The notes beneath the pieces are model-generated. The model saw nothing but the letters and a program-made list of their open reading frames with translations, did no database searches and had not been told where the DNA came from. This document shows, in pieces, positions 1 to 8,026 of a stretch of DNA of 35,871 bases; within the stretch, counting starts at the first letter, position 1, and the number at the start of each line of letters is the position of its first letter. The stretch comes from Hyphomicrobiales bacterium. Lineage in GTDB: Bacteria; Pseudomonadota; Alphaproteobacteria; Rhizobiales; Xanthobacteraceae. Position numbers and translations under genes: made by a program. The DNA is taken from assembly GCA_021730985.1 (NCBI GenBank), contig JAKFYI010000033.1, forward strand, positions 1-35,871, in the 5' to 3' direction.

Positions 1-50
1 GAGCACACCGAGTGTGCCGCGACTCTGTCGGCAATTCTGTTTCGAACGTA

Positions 51-2030
51 TCAATCATCGGTGGGCTGCATTCCCAGCGCGCGAATGCGGTCTTTTGTCG
101 ATGCATCGCGCAGCGCCTTAAGGAACGCCTGCACCGCAGGGCGATCCTTGCGGCGCTCGACCAGCAGGAAGTCGTATTCCTCCGGCGCGAGCGGCAGGAA
201 GCCGAGACCATAAAGGCGCGCGACCGGCTCGATCGCCACGCCCCAGTCGGCGCGCGCCTGCGCCACGGCCGCGGCGACCGCGTTGTGCGAGCGCGGCTGG
301 TTGGAATAGCCGGGCGGACGTTTGCCGCCGAGCAGCTTGTCGATCAGGACGCGGGTGCCCGCGCCGGCGTTGCGGTTGACCATCAGGCACGACGGATCGG
401 CGAGTGCGGCCTCGGCGGCTTGCGCCGCGGTCTTGCCGTCGAAGCGCGCGTCGCCCGGACGGAACAGCACGCCCTGCATGCGCTTCCAGCCTTTGACGAG
501 CGACAGGCCTGGCGCCAGCAGATGCGTGTTGTAGGCGCCGCTGCCGGGATCGACGAGATGCACCGGCGCGACATCGCATTCGCCGCGCAGCGCCGCGGCG
601 ACGCCGCCCTGGCTGCCGACCGCGATGGTGCGCGCGCTGAAGCCGCGTTCGTCGAGCGCGCCGACCACCACATCGAGCGCCACATCGTGGCTGCCCATGA
701 TGACGACGTCCGGCGCCTTCGCGGCCTGTCCGATCAGCGTGACGCGCGCCTGCGTGTCGGCGTCGAGCGCGTTCGCCAGCGCATCGATCTCGATGAAGCC
801 GTCGGCCTGCGAGAAGCTCGTCACCGCGCCGGAGCCTTTCGCGGAGGGGAACGCGATGGTGCCGCTGCCGGTTTCGGCGAGCGACACCAGCACGAATTCC
901 TTGCGGCCCATCTCCGAGGCGATGCGGACCGGCACGCGCGCCTCGACGGTTTCCGCGGCCTCGGCCGGCAATCCGGCGCGGGCGCGGATCACCGGCGCCA
1001 CATAGGCATGGAAGGTGAAGATCGCGGACGTGGGGAAGCCGGGCAGCACCACGACCGGCTTGCCGTCCGCCACCGCGAGACACAGCGGCTTGCCGGGCTT
1101 CAGCGCGACGCCATGCACCAGGATGCCGGGTTCGCCGAGTTTCGACACGATGCGGTGCGACAGGTCGCCCGCGCCCTTCGAGGTGCCGCCCGAGAGCACC
1201 ACCATGTCGCAGGCGCCGAGCGCGCGGCGCACTGCGCCGCCCAGAGCGGCCTCGTCGTCGGGGAATGCGCCGAACGCGACCGGCTCTCCGCCCGCTTCCG
1301 CGATGGCGGCGGCGAGAATCGCGCCGTTGCTGTCATAGACGCCGCCCGGCCGCAGCGCCTCGCCGAGCGATACCAGTTCGTCGCCGGTGGAGAGCACCGC
1401 GACCTTCGGCCTTCGCACCACGTCGATTGCGGCGAGCCCGCATGCCGCCAGCATGCCGATCTCGCGCGAGCCGATCCTTTGGCCGCGGCGCAGCAGCGTC
1501 TCGCCGCGCGCGATGTCGGAGCCGGCATAGGAGATGAATTGTCCGGGCGCGACAGCGCGGCGGATCTCGATGGCCGGCAAGCTGTCGATCAGCTCGGTGT
1601 GCTCGATCATCACCACGGCGTCGGCGCCGCGCGGCACCACGCCGCCGGTGGCGATGGCGGTCGTGGTGGCGGGCCGCACCTCGACCTTCGGCGCGTGGCC
1701 GCAGGCGATCACCTCGGCGTTCAGCGTGAGCTGCTTCGGCGCGCCGTCGTTGGCTCCATTGGTGTCGGCGGCGCGCAGCGCGAAGCCGTCCACATTGGCG
1801 CGATCGAACGGCGGCACGTCGAGCGGCGCGACGATGTCATGCGCCAGCACGCGGCCGAGCGATGCTGCGAGCGTCGCGCGCTCGCCGGGGAGCGGCTTGA
1901 GATCGAGCCGGCCCTCGAAGCGCCGGCGCGCTTCGTCCGCCGTGACCACTTCGAGGAATTGCTCCTGCCGCGCAGCCTCGCGCACCGCGGCGAGCAGCGC
2001 ATCGTGCTGCGCTTGCGGCTTGTTGCTCAT
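51..2030 (-). CDS. moeA: MoeA-family molybdopterin molybdotransferase fused to a C-terminal PBP-like domain
   Basis: The protein has 659 residues. Residues 1 to about 430 are a MoeA domain, which inserts molybdate into adenylylated molybdopterin in the cytoplasm. Visible MoeA motifs are PPFDRANVDGFAL (73-85), TGGVVPRGADAVV (128-140), STGDEL (214-219), SGGTSKGAGD (280-289), KPGKPL (311-316) and LPGFPTSA (329-336). Residues from about 440 to 640 form an extra domain with NRNAGAGTR at 552-560, typical of the PBP-like domain (PF12727) known in MoeA fusions. Its ligand is unknown; molybdate or tungstate sensing is a guess. MoeA alone is usually near 400 residues. I chose the ATG at 2030, which overlaps the stop of the upstream MoeA-like gene as ATGA, indicating an operon. 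The same frame stays open to 2300, but that part is a shadow of the upstream gene. Confidence 0.9.
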   Translation of the reverse strand: MSNKPQAQHDALLAAVREAARQEQFLEVVTADEARRRFEGRLDLKPLPGERATLAASLGRVLAHDIVAPLDVPPFDRANVDGFALRAADTNGANDGAPKQLTLNAEVIACGHAPKVEVRPATTTAIATGGVVPRGADAVVMIEHTELIDSLPAIEIRRAVAPGQFISYAGSDIARGETLLRRGQRIGSREIGMLAACGLAAIDVVRRPKVAVLSTGDELVSLGEALRPGGVYDSNGAILAAAIAEAGGEPVAFGAFPDDEAALGGAVRRALGACDMVVLSGGTSKGAGDLSHRIVSKLGEPGILVHGVALKPGKPLCLAVADGKPVVVLPGFPTSAIFTFHAYVAPVIRARAGLPAEAAETVEARVPVRIASEMGRKEFVLVSLAETGSGTIAFPSAKGSGAVTSFSQADGFIEIDALANALDADTQARVTLIGQAAKAPDVVIMGSHDVALDVVVGALDERGFSARTIAVGSQGGVAAALRGECDVAPVHLVDPGSGAYNTHLLAPGLSLVKGWKRMQGVLFRPGDARFDGKTAAQAAEAALADPSCLMVNRNAGAGTRVLIDKLLGGKRPPGYSNQPRSHNAVAAAVAQARADWGVAIEPVARLYGLGFLPLAPEEYDFLLVERRKDRPAVQAFLKALRDASTKDRIRALGMQPTDD

Positions 2031-3145
2031 GGCCACGGCCTCACCGGAACGCTCGTGCCGGTCTGGTAGCCTTCGCTGTCGGCGGGAACGAGGATCCAGC
2101 CGTCGGCGCGCATCAGCGTCTGCATGGATAGATAATGCGAGGCCAGCGGCTCGGCGCGGAAGCCGCGGCGGCGCACCGGCACGACTTCGGCCAGCCCCAG
2201 CGGCGAGGCGATCTTGCGCGACAGCTCGGCGTTGAACGGCTGCTCCTCGGACAGCCGGAACGCGAGCCGCGCCAGCATGCGGCGGCCGACCGTCAGCCAT
2301 CCGGCCAGCGCCGCATCGAGCCGTCCCGGCAGCAGCAGCACCGGGCGCGCGCCAACGTATCCGAATGCCGTCGTCTCGCCGGGCGCGATGCCGATGCCGT
2401 GGAACGCCACGGTGCCGTTGCGCGCCAGGATGCGAACGCTCTCGTCGTTTCGTCCGCTGCCGGTGCCGCCTATTGCGATCACCGCATCGGCGTCCTCGCG
2501 ATGCAACGCGGCTTGCAGTGCGTTGGATTCTTGCATCGCGATGGCGATGCCGCCCTCGGCCTCGGCCGCGCTCGCGATCAATGCCGCCGCGGCGGCGATG
2601 ACAGGGCCTGCGCCTGCGCGCACGACGAGCACTCGGGGCTCGCGGATCATGACGCGATCGATGCCGAGTGCGATCAGCGCCGCGGCATCGATCCGGCGCA
2701 ATCGCGCGCCCGTCATCTTCAGCGCGGCGCCGGGCGAGGCATCGGCGCCGGCCGGCAGCACGCCTTCGCCGGATGAGATCGGCGCCAGCGCCTGGGCGCT
2801 TCCCCCTTGCATGGCGATGGCGTCGAACGGTGTGACCGCATCGGCGCCGGCGGGCATTGCCTCGCCCGTCTCGATGCGCGGCGGCGCGGGCTGCAGCGGC
2901 GCCGGCGCATAGGAGCCGGCGTCGGTGGTGGCATCGGATCGCACCGCGAAACCGTCGCGCAGCGCCAGCGCGAATTCGGGATGGTTCGCCGCCGCCGCGA
3001 TGTCGGCGGCCAGCGCCTTGCCGGCCGCCGAAGCGACCAGCGCCTCGCGCGGCGCGACCGGCCCGACACCCATGTCGAAGCTCGACAGCACGTCGGCGAG
3101 CGGGGTGAGCCGCGCAATCCGCTGCAATTCGGAATCCGCAACCAT
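2027..3145 (-). CDS. Divergent MoeA-like molybdopterin-binding protein
   Basis: This 372-residue protein keeps the MoeA layout but has lost several signature motifs. RDGFAV (63-68), GEAMPAGADAV (94-104) and LLPGRLDAAL (271-280) match MoeA segments. The STGDEL segment is replaced by VRAGAG, and the usual glycine-rich segment is IGGTGSGRNDE (225-235). It probably binds a molybdopterin intermediate, but molybdate insertion cannot be assumed. It is the first gene of a two-gene minus-strand operon and its stop overlaps the next start. I chose the ATG at 3145. An in-frame GTG at 3211 would extend the protein by 22 residues but would leave no room for a promoter between it and the divergent TusA gene. 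Neither start has a strong Shine-Dalgarno sequence. Confidence 0.8.
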   Translation of the reverse strand: MVADSELQRIARLTPLADVLSSFDMGVGPVAPREALVASAAGKALAADIAAAANHPEFALALRDGFAVRSDATTDAGSYAPAPLQPAPPRIETGEAMPAGADAVTPFDAIAMQGGSAQALAPISSGEGVLPAGADASPGAALKMTGARLRRIDAAALIALGIDRVMIREPRVLVVRAGAGPVIAAAAALIASAAEAEGGIAIAMQESNALQAALHREDADAVIAIGGTGSGRNDESVRILARNGTVAFHGIGIAPGETTAFGYVGARPVLLLPGRLDAALAGWLTVGRRMLARLAFRLSEEQPFNAELSRKIASPLGLAEVVPVRRRGFRAEPLASHYLSMQTLMRADGWILVPADSEGYQTGTSVPVRPWP

Positions 3146-3213
3146 CGGGGCAACTTGACGTGATAAAAGCAGGGTGTCCAGTGTCGCGGAACCAAGGCTA
3201 AGCGGTTGCACCC

Positions 3214-3438
3214 ATGACGGAATCGACAGTCAGCATGCGCGGGCTCAAATGCCCGCTGCCGGCGCTCAAGACGCGCAAGCTGCTGGCCCGGATGGCGGCC
3301 GGCGAGGTGCTGGTGATCGAGTGCACCGACCCGCTCACCACGATCGACATTCCCAATCTGCTGAGAGAGACCGGCGACCGCCTGGAGGGCAGCAGCAAGA
3401 AGGGGAAGGTGCTGACGTTCCGGATCGTGAAGAGTTGA
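3214..3438 (+). CDS. TusA-family sulfurtransferase (sulfur carrier)
   Basis: This is a 74-residue protein, the normal size for TusA/SirA/YeeD proteins. The family motif is clear: RGLKCPLPALKT at residues 9-20, with the sulfur-carrying cysteine at 13. These cytoplasmic carriers accept persulfide sulfur from cysteine desulfurases and pass it on for tRNA thiolation, molybdenum-cofactor synthesis or other sulfur transfer. The gene diverges from the MoeA-like pair, and TusA is known to influence sulfur supply for molybdopterin, so a role in molybdenum-cofactor supply is reasonable but inferred. It is followed by the palindromic repeat at 3453-3574, which could end transcription from both sides. 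Confidence 0.88.
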   Translation: MTESTVSMRGLKCPLPALKTRKLLARMAAGEVLVIECTDPLTTIDIPNLLRETGDRLEGSSKKGKVLTFRIVKS

Positions 3439-3452
3439 GGGACTCTCTCACT

Positions 3453-3574
3453 CCCTCGCCCCGCTTTAGCGGGGAGAGGGTGGGGTGAGGGGCATCTTTC
3501 TAAGCACGCCCCATCGAGAAGCCCCCCTCACCCGCTCGCTTCGCTCGCGACCTCTCCCCGCAAGCGGGGAGAGG
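3453..3574. repeat. Palindromic intergenic repeat type A, copy 1; likely bidirectional terminator
   Basis: Two hairpins flank a short spacer: 3453-3480 (arms of CCCCGC and GCGGGG plus CTC/GAG) and 3551-3574 (CCTCTCCCCGC, AA, GCGGGGAGAGG). The inner parts, ggtgagggg and cccctcaccc, are also complementary, so the whole element can fold back on itself. It lies between the convergent TusA and Bug genes. Further copies are at 15697-15849 and 21469-21584. Confidence 0.8.
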
Positions 3575-3580
3575 TAAGCC

Positions 3581-4552
3581 CTACCACTTCATCAGCGTCT
3601 TGGTGGCCGTCTCGTTGTCCTTGAGGAACTTGCGGTAGGCGTCGCCTTTGATCGGATCCGGATCGAGCGACAGCGCCTCCGCCTTCTTCTTGTGCTCCGG
3701 CGAGGCGATGGTCTTCTCCAGCGCCGCGATCAGCGCGGCCTCCACGTCCTTCGGCAGACCGGCCGGCCCCGCGATCCCGCGCGACGTTGACCACACCTCG
3801 TTGAAGCCCTGCTCGCGGAAGGTCGGTGCGCTCGTGATGAACTTGGAGCGGGTCGGCGACATCACGCCGAGCGGACGGATCAGGCCGGCCTTCACGTCCT
3901 CCGCGCCTTCGCTGACGTTGCAGGTGTAGACGTCGAGGTTGCCGCCCAGCACCTGGGTCTTGCCTTCCGGCGTGCCCTTGAAGTGCACCATCTGAAAGCT
4001 GGTGTTGTGGGTGGCGCCGATGCCGAGCACGGCGACGTGATCGTCGGTGCCGTAGCCGCCGCCGTTCAGCGTGATGGTGCCGGGCTTCTTCTTCGCCTCC
4101 TCGATCACGTCCTTCACGGACTTGAACCGGCTGTCCGGCTTCACCGACCACATGTTGTAATCGGTGACGTGATTGATCAGCGGGGTGAAGCTCTCGAGGT
4201 TCTCCTTGCGGCCGCCGCCCGACTGCTTGTCGAGGTAACCGGCGTATATGTTCGGCACGTTGATATAGCCGATGGTGTAGCCGTCGGGCTTGGACTGCGC
4301 GAGCGAGCCCCAGCCGATCCAGCCGCCGCCGCCGGCGCGGTTTTCGACCGTCACGGGCTTGCCGAGGATGGGTTCGAAGTCGCGCGCCAGCAGCCGCGCC
4401 GAGATGTCACTGCCGCCGCCCGCGCTGTAGGGCACGACGACGAGTACGCCGCGCGCCGGGAAGGCCTGCGCGCTGGCAGAGCGCAAACCGCCGATGGTGA
4501 GTGCGGAAGCGCCCGCGGCGCCGCCGATGAAAGCACGTCTGTCGATGTTCAT
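3581..4552 (-). CDS. Bug/TctC-family substrate-binding protein, Tat-type signal
   Basis: This 323-residue periplasmic binding protein belongs to the tripartite tricarboxylate transporter (TTT) receptor family, which binds small organic acids for a TctA/TctB membrane pair. The N-terminus MNIDRRAFIGGAAGASA has a twin-arginine-type motif and a hydrophobic stretch ending near SASAQ. The mature start and the YSAGGGSDISAR segment (near residue 42) fit the first ligand-binding loop of Bug proteins. The ATG at 4552 has GGGAGG about six bases upstream. It is more divergent from the next two Bug proteins than they are from each other. No TctA or TctB gene occurs in the window, so the partner is elsewhere or the protein acts otherwise. 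The ligand is unknown. Confidence 0.88.
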   Translation of the reverse strand: MNIDRRAFIGGAAGASALTIGGLRSASAQAFPARGVLVVVPYSAGGGSDISARLLARDFEPILGKPVTVENRAGGGGWIGWGSLAQSKPDGYTIGYINVPNIYAGYLDKQSGGGRKENLESFTPLINHVTDYNMWSVKPDSRFKSVKDVIEEAKKKPGTITLNGGGYGTDDHVAVLGIGATHNTSFQMVHFKGTPEGKTQVLGGNLDVYTCNVSEGAEDVKAGLIRPLGVMSPTRSKFITSAPTFREQGFNEVWSTSRGIAGPAGLPKDVEAALIAALEKTIASPEHKKKAEALSLDPDPIKGDAYRKFLKDNETATKTLMKW

Positions 4553-4601
4553 GGTCGCCTCCCTTGGTCCGGTCTGTTGCCGGTTGTGTTCACCTTATCG
4601 C

Positions 4602-5576
4602 TTACTTCTCCACCAGTCCTGCCTGCTCGACCACCGGCTTCCAGCGGGTGATCTCGCTATCGACGAATTTCCGGAACTCAGTGACGCTCATCGCCTCGCT
4701 GATCAATCCGTTCTGCTTCAGCCGCTGCTGCGCCTCCGGCGTTGCCATCCCTTCGGCCACCGCGCGGTTGACCTTCTGCACGATGTCGTCGGGCAGGCCT
4801 GCCGGCCCCGACAGCGAGTACCAGGTGGTGCTGACGATATCGTAGCCCTGTTCCTTCAGCGTCGGAACCTCCGCGAACTCGGACAACCGCTCCTTGGCGC
4901 TGTGCGCGATTGCGGTCAGCGTTCCACTCTTCATGTATTGCGCGGTGGAGGGCAGGGTCTGCGAGCCGAACGCGATGTGGCCGCCGATCAGGTCGGTGAG
5001 GCCCTGCGAGCCGCCCTTGTAGGGCACATGCTCGATCTTGATGCCGGCCTGCTGCGCCAGCACCTCGGCGACCAGATGTCCCGAGCTGCCGAGGCCGGAC
5101 GAGGAATAGGTCAGCGGCTTCGCGCTGCTTTTCGCGTCCGCGATGAAATCCTTCAGCGATTTGATGCTGCTCTTGCCGCTGACCGAGAGAACGATCGGCG
5201 TTCCGGCGACATAGGCGATGTTGCTCAGACTCGCGACCGGATCGTAGCCGAGCTTCGGCTTGGAGGCTGGCAGCAGCACCAGGAGCGTCGAGGTGGTGAC
5301 GACGAAGTTGTAGCCGTCGGGCGGCGCGGTCACGACGCTCTGCACCGCGAGCGTGCCGCTCGCGCCGGGCTTGGCCTCGACGAAGAATTGCTGCTTGAAG
5401 GTGGCAGACAGATGATCGGCCAGCGTTCGCGCCACGATGTCGGCTGCGCCGCCGGCCGCGAATGCGCTGACGATCCGCACCGGCCGCGAGGGCCAGTCCT
5501 GCCCCTGGGCCGGCGCAGCCGGAAGCGTGCCGGTCAACGCAACGGTAAATGCCAGCAGCTTCGCTGTGGCTCTCAC
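4602..5576 (-). CDS. Bug/TctC-family substrate-binding protein
   Basis: This is a 324-residue TTT-family receptor with a Sec-type signal peptide (MRATAKLLAFTVALTG, cleavage near APAQG). The segment FAAGGAADIVAR marks the first ligand loop, and YSSSGLGSSGHL with EHVPYKGGSQGL are further family segments. It starts at GTG 5576, which overlaps the stop of the upstream Bug gene as GTGA, so the two are translationally coupled. It is clearly paralogous to that gene, sharing FKQQFFVE, LTYSSSGLGS and EHVPYKG, which points to tandem duplication. The substrate is unknown and no membrane subunits are nearby. Confidence 0.88.
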   Translation of the reverse strand: MRATAKLLAFTVALTGTLPAAPAQGQDWPSRPVRIVSAFAAGGAADIVARTLADHLSATFKQQFFVEAKPGASGTLAVQSVVTAPPDGYNFVVTTSTLLVLLPASKPKLGYDPVASLSNIAYVAGTPIVLSVSGKSSIKSLKDFIADAKSSAKPLTYSSSGLGSSGHLVAEVLAQQAGIKIEHVPYKGGSQGLTDLIGGHIAFGSQTLPSTAQYMKSGTLTAIAHSAKERLSEFAEVPTLKEQGYDIVSTTWYSLSGPAGLPDDIVQKVNRAVAEGMATPEAQQRLKQNGLISEAMSVTEFRKFVDSEITRWKPVVEQAGLVEK

Positions 5577-6541
5577 TTCTTGTCCTTCTCAGCCGTCAGT
5601 CCTGCGTCCTTCATGACCGGACCCCAGATCCGGATTTCCTTTTCGATGAAGGCTGCGTACTGCTCCGGCGTCATCGGATCGACGATCATGCCGTCACGCC
5701 GCATCCGTTCGGCGATCTCGGGCTTCGCCAGACCGCGCAGGATTTCCTCGTTGATCTTCTTCACCAGCGCGGGCGGCATTGCGGCCGGCCCCGAAATGCC
5801 GAACCAGATCGACGCCTGCAGGTCGTAGCCCTGCTCCTTGAATGTCGGCACGTCCGGCCAGTCGGGCATGCGCTGCGCGGTCGAGACGGCGAGCGCATCG
5901 AGCGTCTTGGAGCGCACATAGCTCGCGGTCGATGTCACGGTCTGTGACGACCAGACGATGTGGCCGCCGACCAGATCGGCGAGGCCCTGCGACGCCCCCT
6001 TGTAGGGCACATGCTCGGCCTTGATGCCGGACATGGAGACGAAGTTCAGCCCGACCAGATGGCCCATGCTGCCGAGCCCCGACGACGAATAGGTCAGCGA
6101 GTCCTTCTTGCCGCGCTCGACGAAATCCTTGAGCGACTTGAAGCCGCTCTTCGGATTGGCCGACAGCAGCACCGGGGAACCTGCGACGAAGGCGATGTTG
6201 GCGAGATCCTTCTTTGGGTCGTAGTTGAGGTCGGACCGGCTCATCGGATGCAGCACGAGGTGCGAGATGTTGGTGATGCCGATGGTGTAGAGGTCCGGCG
6301 AGTCCACGATCGTCTTGACGCCGATCTGGCCGCCGGCGCCGGCGCGCACCTCGACGAAGAACTGCTGCTTGAAGGCGGTGGACAGATGTTCGGCGACGAT
6401 GCGGGCGAGGATGTCGGCGGTGCCGCCCGCCGCGAAGGTGGAGATGACCCGAACCTGACGGTTCGGCCAATCGTCATGTTGCGCGCTGGCCGCGGTGGTC
6501 AAAATCGCGCTCAGTGCGAGCGCCGCGATAAGCCGCTTCAT
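5573..6541 (-). CDS. Bug/TctC-family substrate-binding protein
   Basis: This 322-residue TTT-family periplasmic receptor has the signal peptide MKRLIAALALSAILTTAASAQ. FAAGGTADILAR is the first ligand loop, and LTYSSSGLGSMGHL and EHVPYKGASQGL are shared with the downstream paralogue. I placed the start at the ATG at 6541 because GGGAGGA sits six bases upstream. The in-frame ATG at 6547 would be only one base from that site. The open frame continues far upstream, to about 8002, through the antisense strand of the CoA-transferase gene, and this is not coding. It is the first gene of a run of three Bug genes and diverges from the CoA-transferase. Confidence 0.88.
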   Translation of the reverse strand: MKRLIAALALSAILTTAASAQHDDWPNRQVRVISTFAAGGTADILARIVAEHLSTAFKQQFFVEVRAGAGGQIGVKTIVDSPDLYTIGITNISHLVLHPMSRSDLNYDPKKDLANIAFVAGSPVLLSANPKSGFKSLKDFVERGKKDSLTYSSSGLGSMGHLVGLNFVSMSGIKAEHVPYKGASQGLADLVGGHIVWSSQTVTSTASYVRSKTLDALAVSTAQRMPDWPDVPTFKEQGYDLQASIWFGISGPAAMPPALVKKINEEILRGLAKPEIAERMRRDGMIVDPMTPEQYAAFIEKEIRIWGPVMKDAGLTAEKDKK

Positions 6542-6547
6542 TCCCAT

Positions 6548-6554
6548 TCCTCCC
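6548..6554 (-). promoter_or_regulatory. Ribosome binding site deciding the start of the 5573-6541 gene
   Basis: On the minus strand this reads GGGAGGA, six bases before the ATG at 6541 and directly against the ATG at 6547. The spacing favours the inner ATG. Confidence 0.6.
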
Positions 6555-6619
6555 GTGACCGCCTTGGGTCTTTGTCTTGGGTCGAAAGTGTAGGGGAACG
6601 GCAAGCCGGCGAGCAACCT

Positions 6620-6636
6620 TTCCAGTGTCGCTGGAA
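6620..6636. promoter_or_regulatory. Inverted repeat in the divergent promoter region
   Basis: TTCCAG and CTGGAA face each other across a five-base spacer, giving a 17-base palindrome. It lies between the divergent Bug operon (start 6541) and CoA-transferase gene (start 6716), the expected place for an operator. No regulator gene is adjacent, so the protein that might bind is unknown. Confidence 0.35.
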
Positions 6637-6715
6637 CCGCCGCGGCGATGGACAACACCAGGGATATCGGTGATTGTCCTGACCTTGCCAATGACCATGC
6701 GTTGAAGTGTCCGAC

Positions 6716-7909
6716 ATGCCATTTTCTCAAGCTTCCCAAGCGCTTGCGCGCTTCACCGTGCTCGACCTGACGAGGGTCCGCTCGGGCCCCACATGCGTGC
6801 GGCAGCTCGCCGACTGGGGCGCCAATGTCATCAAGATCGAGATGCCGCCGGACGATAAAGGCGGCGAGGGCATGGGCGGTCCGCGCGAAGGTTCCGACTT
6901 CCAGAACCTGCACCGCAACAAGCGCAGCCTCACCATCAATCTGAAGGATCCGAAGGGCCGCGAGACGTTCCTGCGCATGGTCGAGAAGGCCGACGTGGTG
7001 GTCGAAAACTTCCGGCCCGACGTGAAGCGCAGGCTCGGCGTCGATTACGCGGACCTCAAGAAGGTCAACAAGCGGATCGTGCTCGGCAGCATCTCCGGCT
7101 TCGGCCAGGACGGGCCATACGAAGGCCGTCCGGGTTTCGACCAGATCGCACAGGGCATGGGCGGGCTGATGTCGATCACCGGACTGCCGGGCCAGGGGCC
7201 GGTTCGCGTCGGCATTCCGATCGCCGATCTCACCGCCGGCTTGTTCTGCGCTCTCGGCATCCTGACCGCGCTGCACGAGCGCGAGGTGTCCGGTGAGGGC
7301 CAGCACGTCTGCACGTCGCTGCTGCAGGCGCAGATCTTCATGCTCGACTTCCAGGCCTCGCGCTGGCTGCAGAACCAGGAGGTGGCGAAGCAGGCCGGCA
7401 ACGACCATCCGACCTCGATCCCGACCGGCGTGTTCAAGACCACCGACGGCCACATCAACATCGCAACCACCGGCGGGCCGATCTGGGATCGCTTCTGCGT
7501 GGCGCTCGGTGCCCCGGACATGGCGACGCATCCGGACTACGCGTCCGGCAAGCTGCGCTCGCAGCACCGCAAGAAGCTCAACGAGGAGATCGGCGTCTAT
7601 ACCGCGAAGAAGAGCAGCGCGGAGTGGATCGACATTTTCAACAAGGCCGGCGTGCCGTGCGGGCCGATCTACAACATCGATCAGGTGTTCGCCGATCCGC
7701 AGGTCAAGCACCTCGGCATCGCGCAAAGCACGCCGAAGCCGGACGGCAATCCGCTCGGCCTGGTTGGCCAGCCGATGACGCTGTCGCGCACGCCGAGCAA
7801 GATGGCGATCCGTCCGCCGGCGCTGGGCGAGCACACCGACGAGGTGCTGAAGGAGTTTGGCTTCAGCGCGGCCGAGATCGACGCGCTGAAGAAGGCGAAG
7901 GCGGTTTGA
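6716..7909 (+). CDS. CaiB/BaiF-type (class III) CoA-transferase
   Basis: This is a 397-residue cytoplasmic enzyme of the formyl-CoA/carnitine CoA-transferase family, moving CoA between carboxylic acids. The N-terminal segment VLDLTRVRSGPTCVRQLADW with GANVIKIE is diagnostic, as is NLKDPKGRETF. The aspartate that becomes the acyl-anhydride nucleophile is expected in GRPGFDQIAQG; it is Asp142 here. A GTG at 6707 would add three residues, and neither start has a good Shine-Dalgarno. It is followed after a repeat by a crotonase-fold gene on the same strand, a common pairing in catabolism of organic acids through CoA esters. Donor and acceptor cannot be read from the sequence. Confidence 0.9.
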   Translation: MPFSQASQALARFTVLDLTRVRSGPTCVRQLADWGANVIKIEMPPDDKGGEGMGGPREGSDFQNLHRNKRSLTINLKDPKGRETFLRMVEKADVVVENFRPDVKRRLGVDYADLKKVNKRIVLGSISGFGQDGPYEGRPGFDQIAQGMGGLMSITGLPGQGPVRVGIPIADLTAGLFCALGILTALHEREVSGEGQHVCTSLLQAQIFMLDFQASRWLQNQEVAKQAGNDHPTSIPTGVFKTTDGHINIATTGGPIWDRFCVALGAPDMATHPDYASGKLRSQHRKKLNEEIGVYTAKKSSAEWIDIFNKAGVPCGPIYNIDQVFADPQVKHLGIAQSTPKPDGNPLGLVGQPMTLSRTPSKMAIRPPALGEHTDEVLKEFGFSAAEIDALKKAKAV

Positions 7910-7930
7910 AATCGAACCGAACTCTCTCCC

Positions 7931-8006
7931 CGTCATGGCCGGGCTTGGCCCGGCCATCCACGTCTTGCTTGGACTCGACCGATAGCAAGCAAGGCCGGGC
8001 ATGACG
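7931..8006. repeat. Palindromic intergenic repeat type C
   Basis: CGTCATG at the left edge pairs with CATGACG at the right edge. Inside are a GGCCGGGC/GCCCGGCC palindrome and a CTTGCTT/AAGCAAG pair, so the element can fold as one branched hairpin. It fills the gap between the CoA-transferase and crotonase genes. Confidence 0.7.
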
Positions 8007-8026
8007 AAAACTGAGGAACGAAAGCC

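Noticed and set aside
12..2069. Long open frame on the plus strand opposite the moeA fusion
   Set aside because: It is Arg/Ala/His-rich low-complexity translation with no family motifs, and the opposite strand holds clear MoeA motifs. High GC makes stop codons rare in antisense frames.
3146..3211. GTG at 3211 as start of the MoeA-like gene
   Set aside because: It would leave two bases between divergent start codons and the added residues do not resemble MoeA.
6550..8002. Upstream extension of the third Bug gene across the CoA-transferase gene
   Set aside because: The extension runs antisense to a well-supported gene, and the signal peptide with its ribosome binding site begins at 6541.
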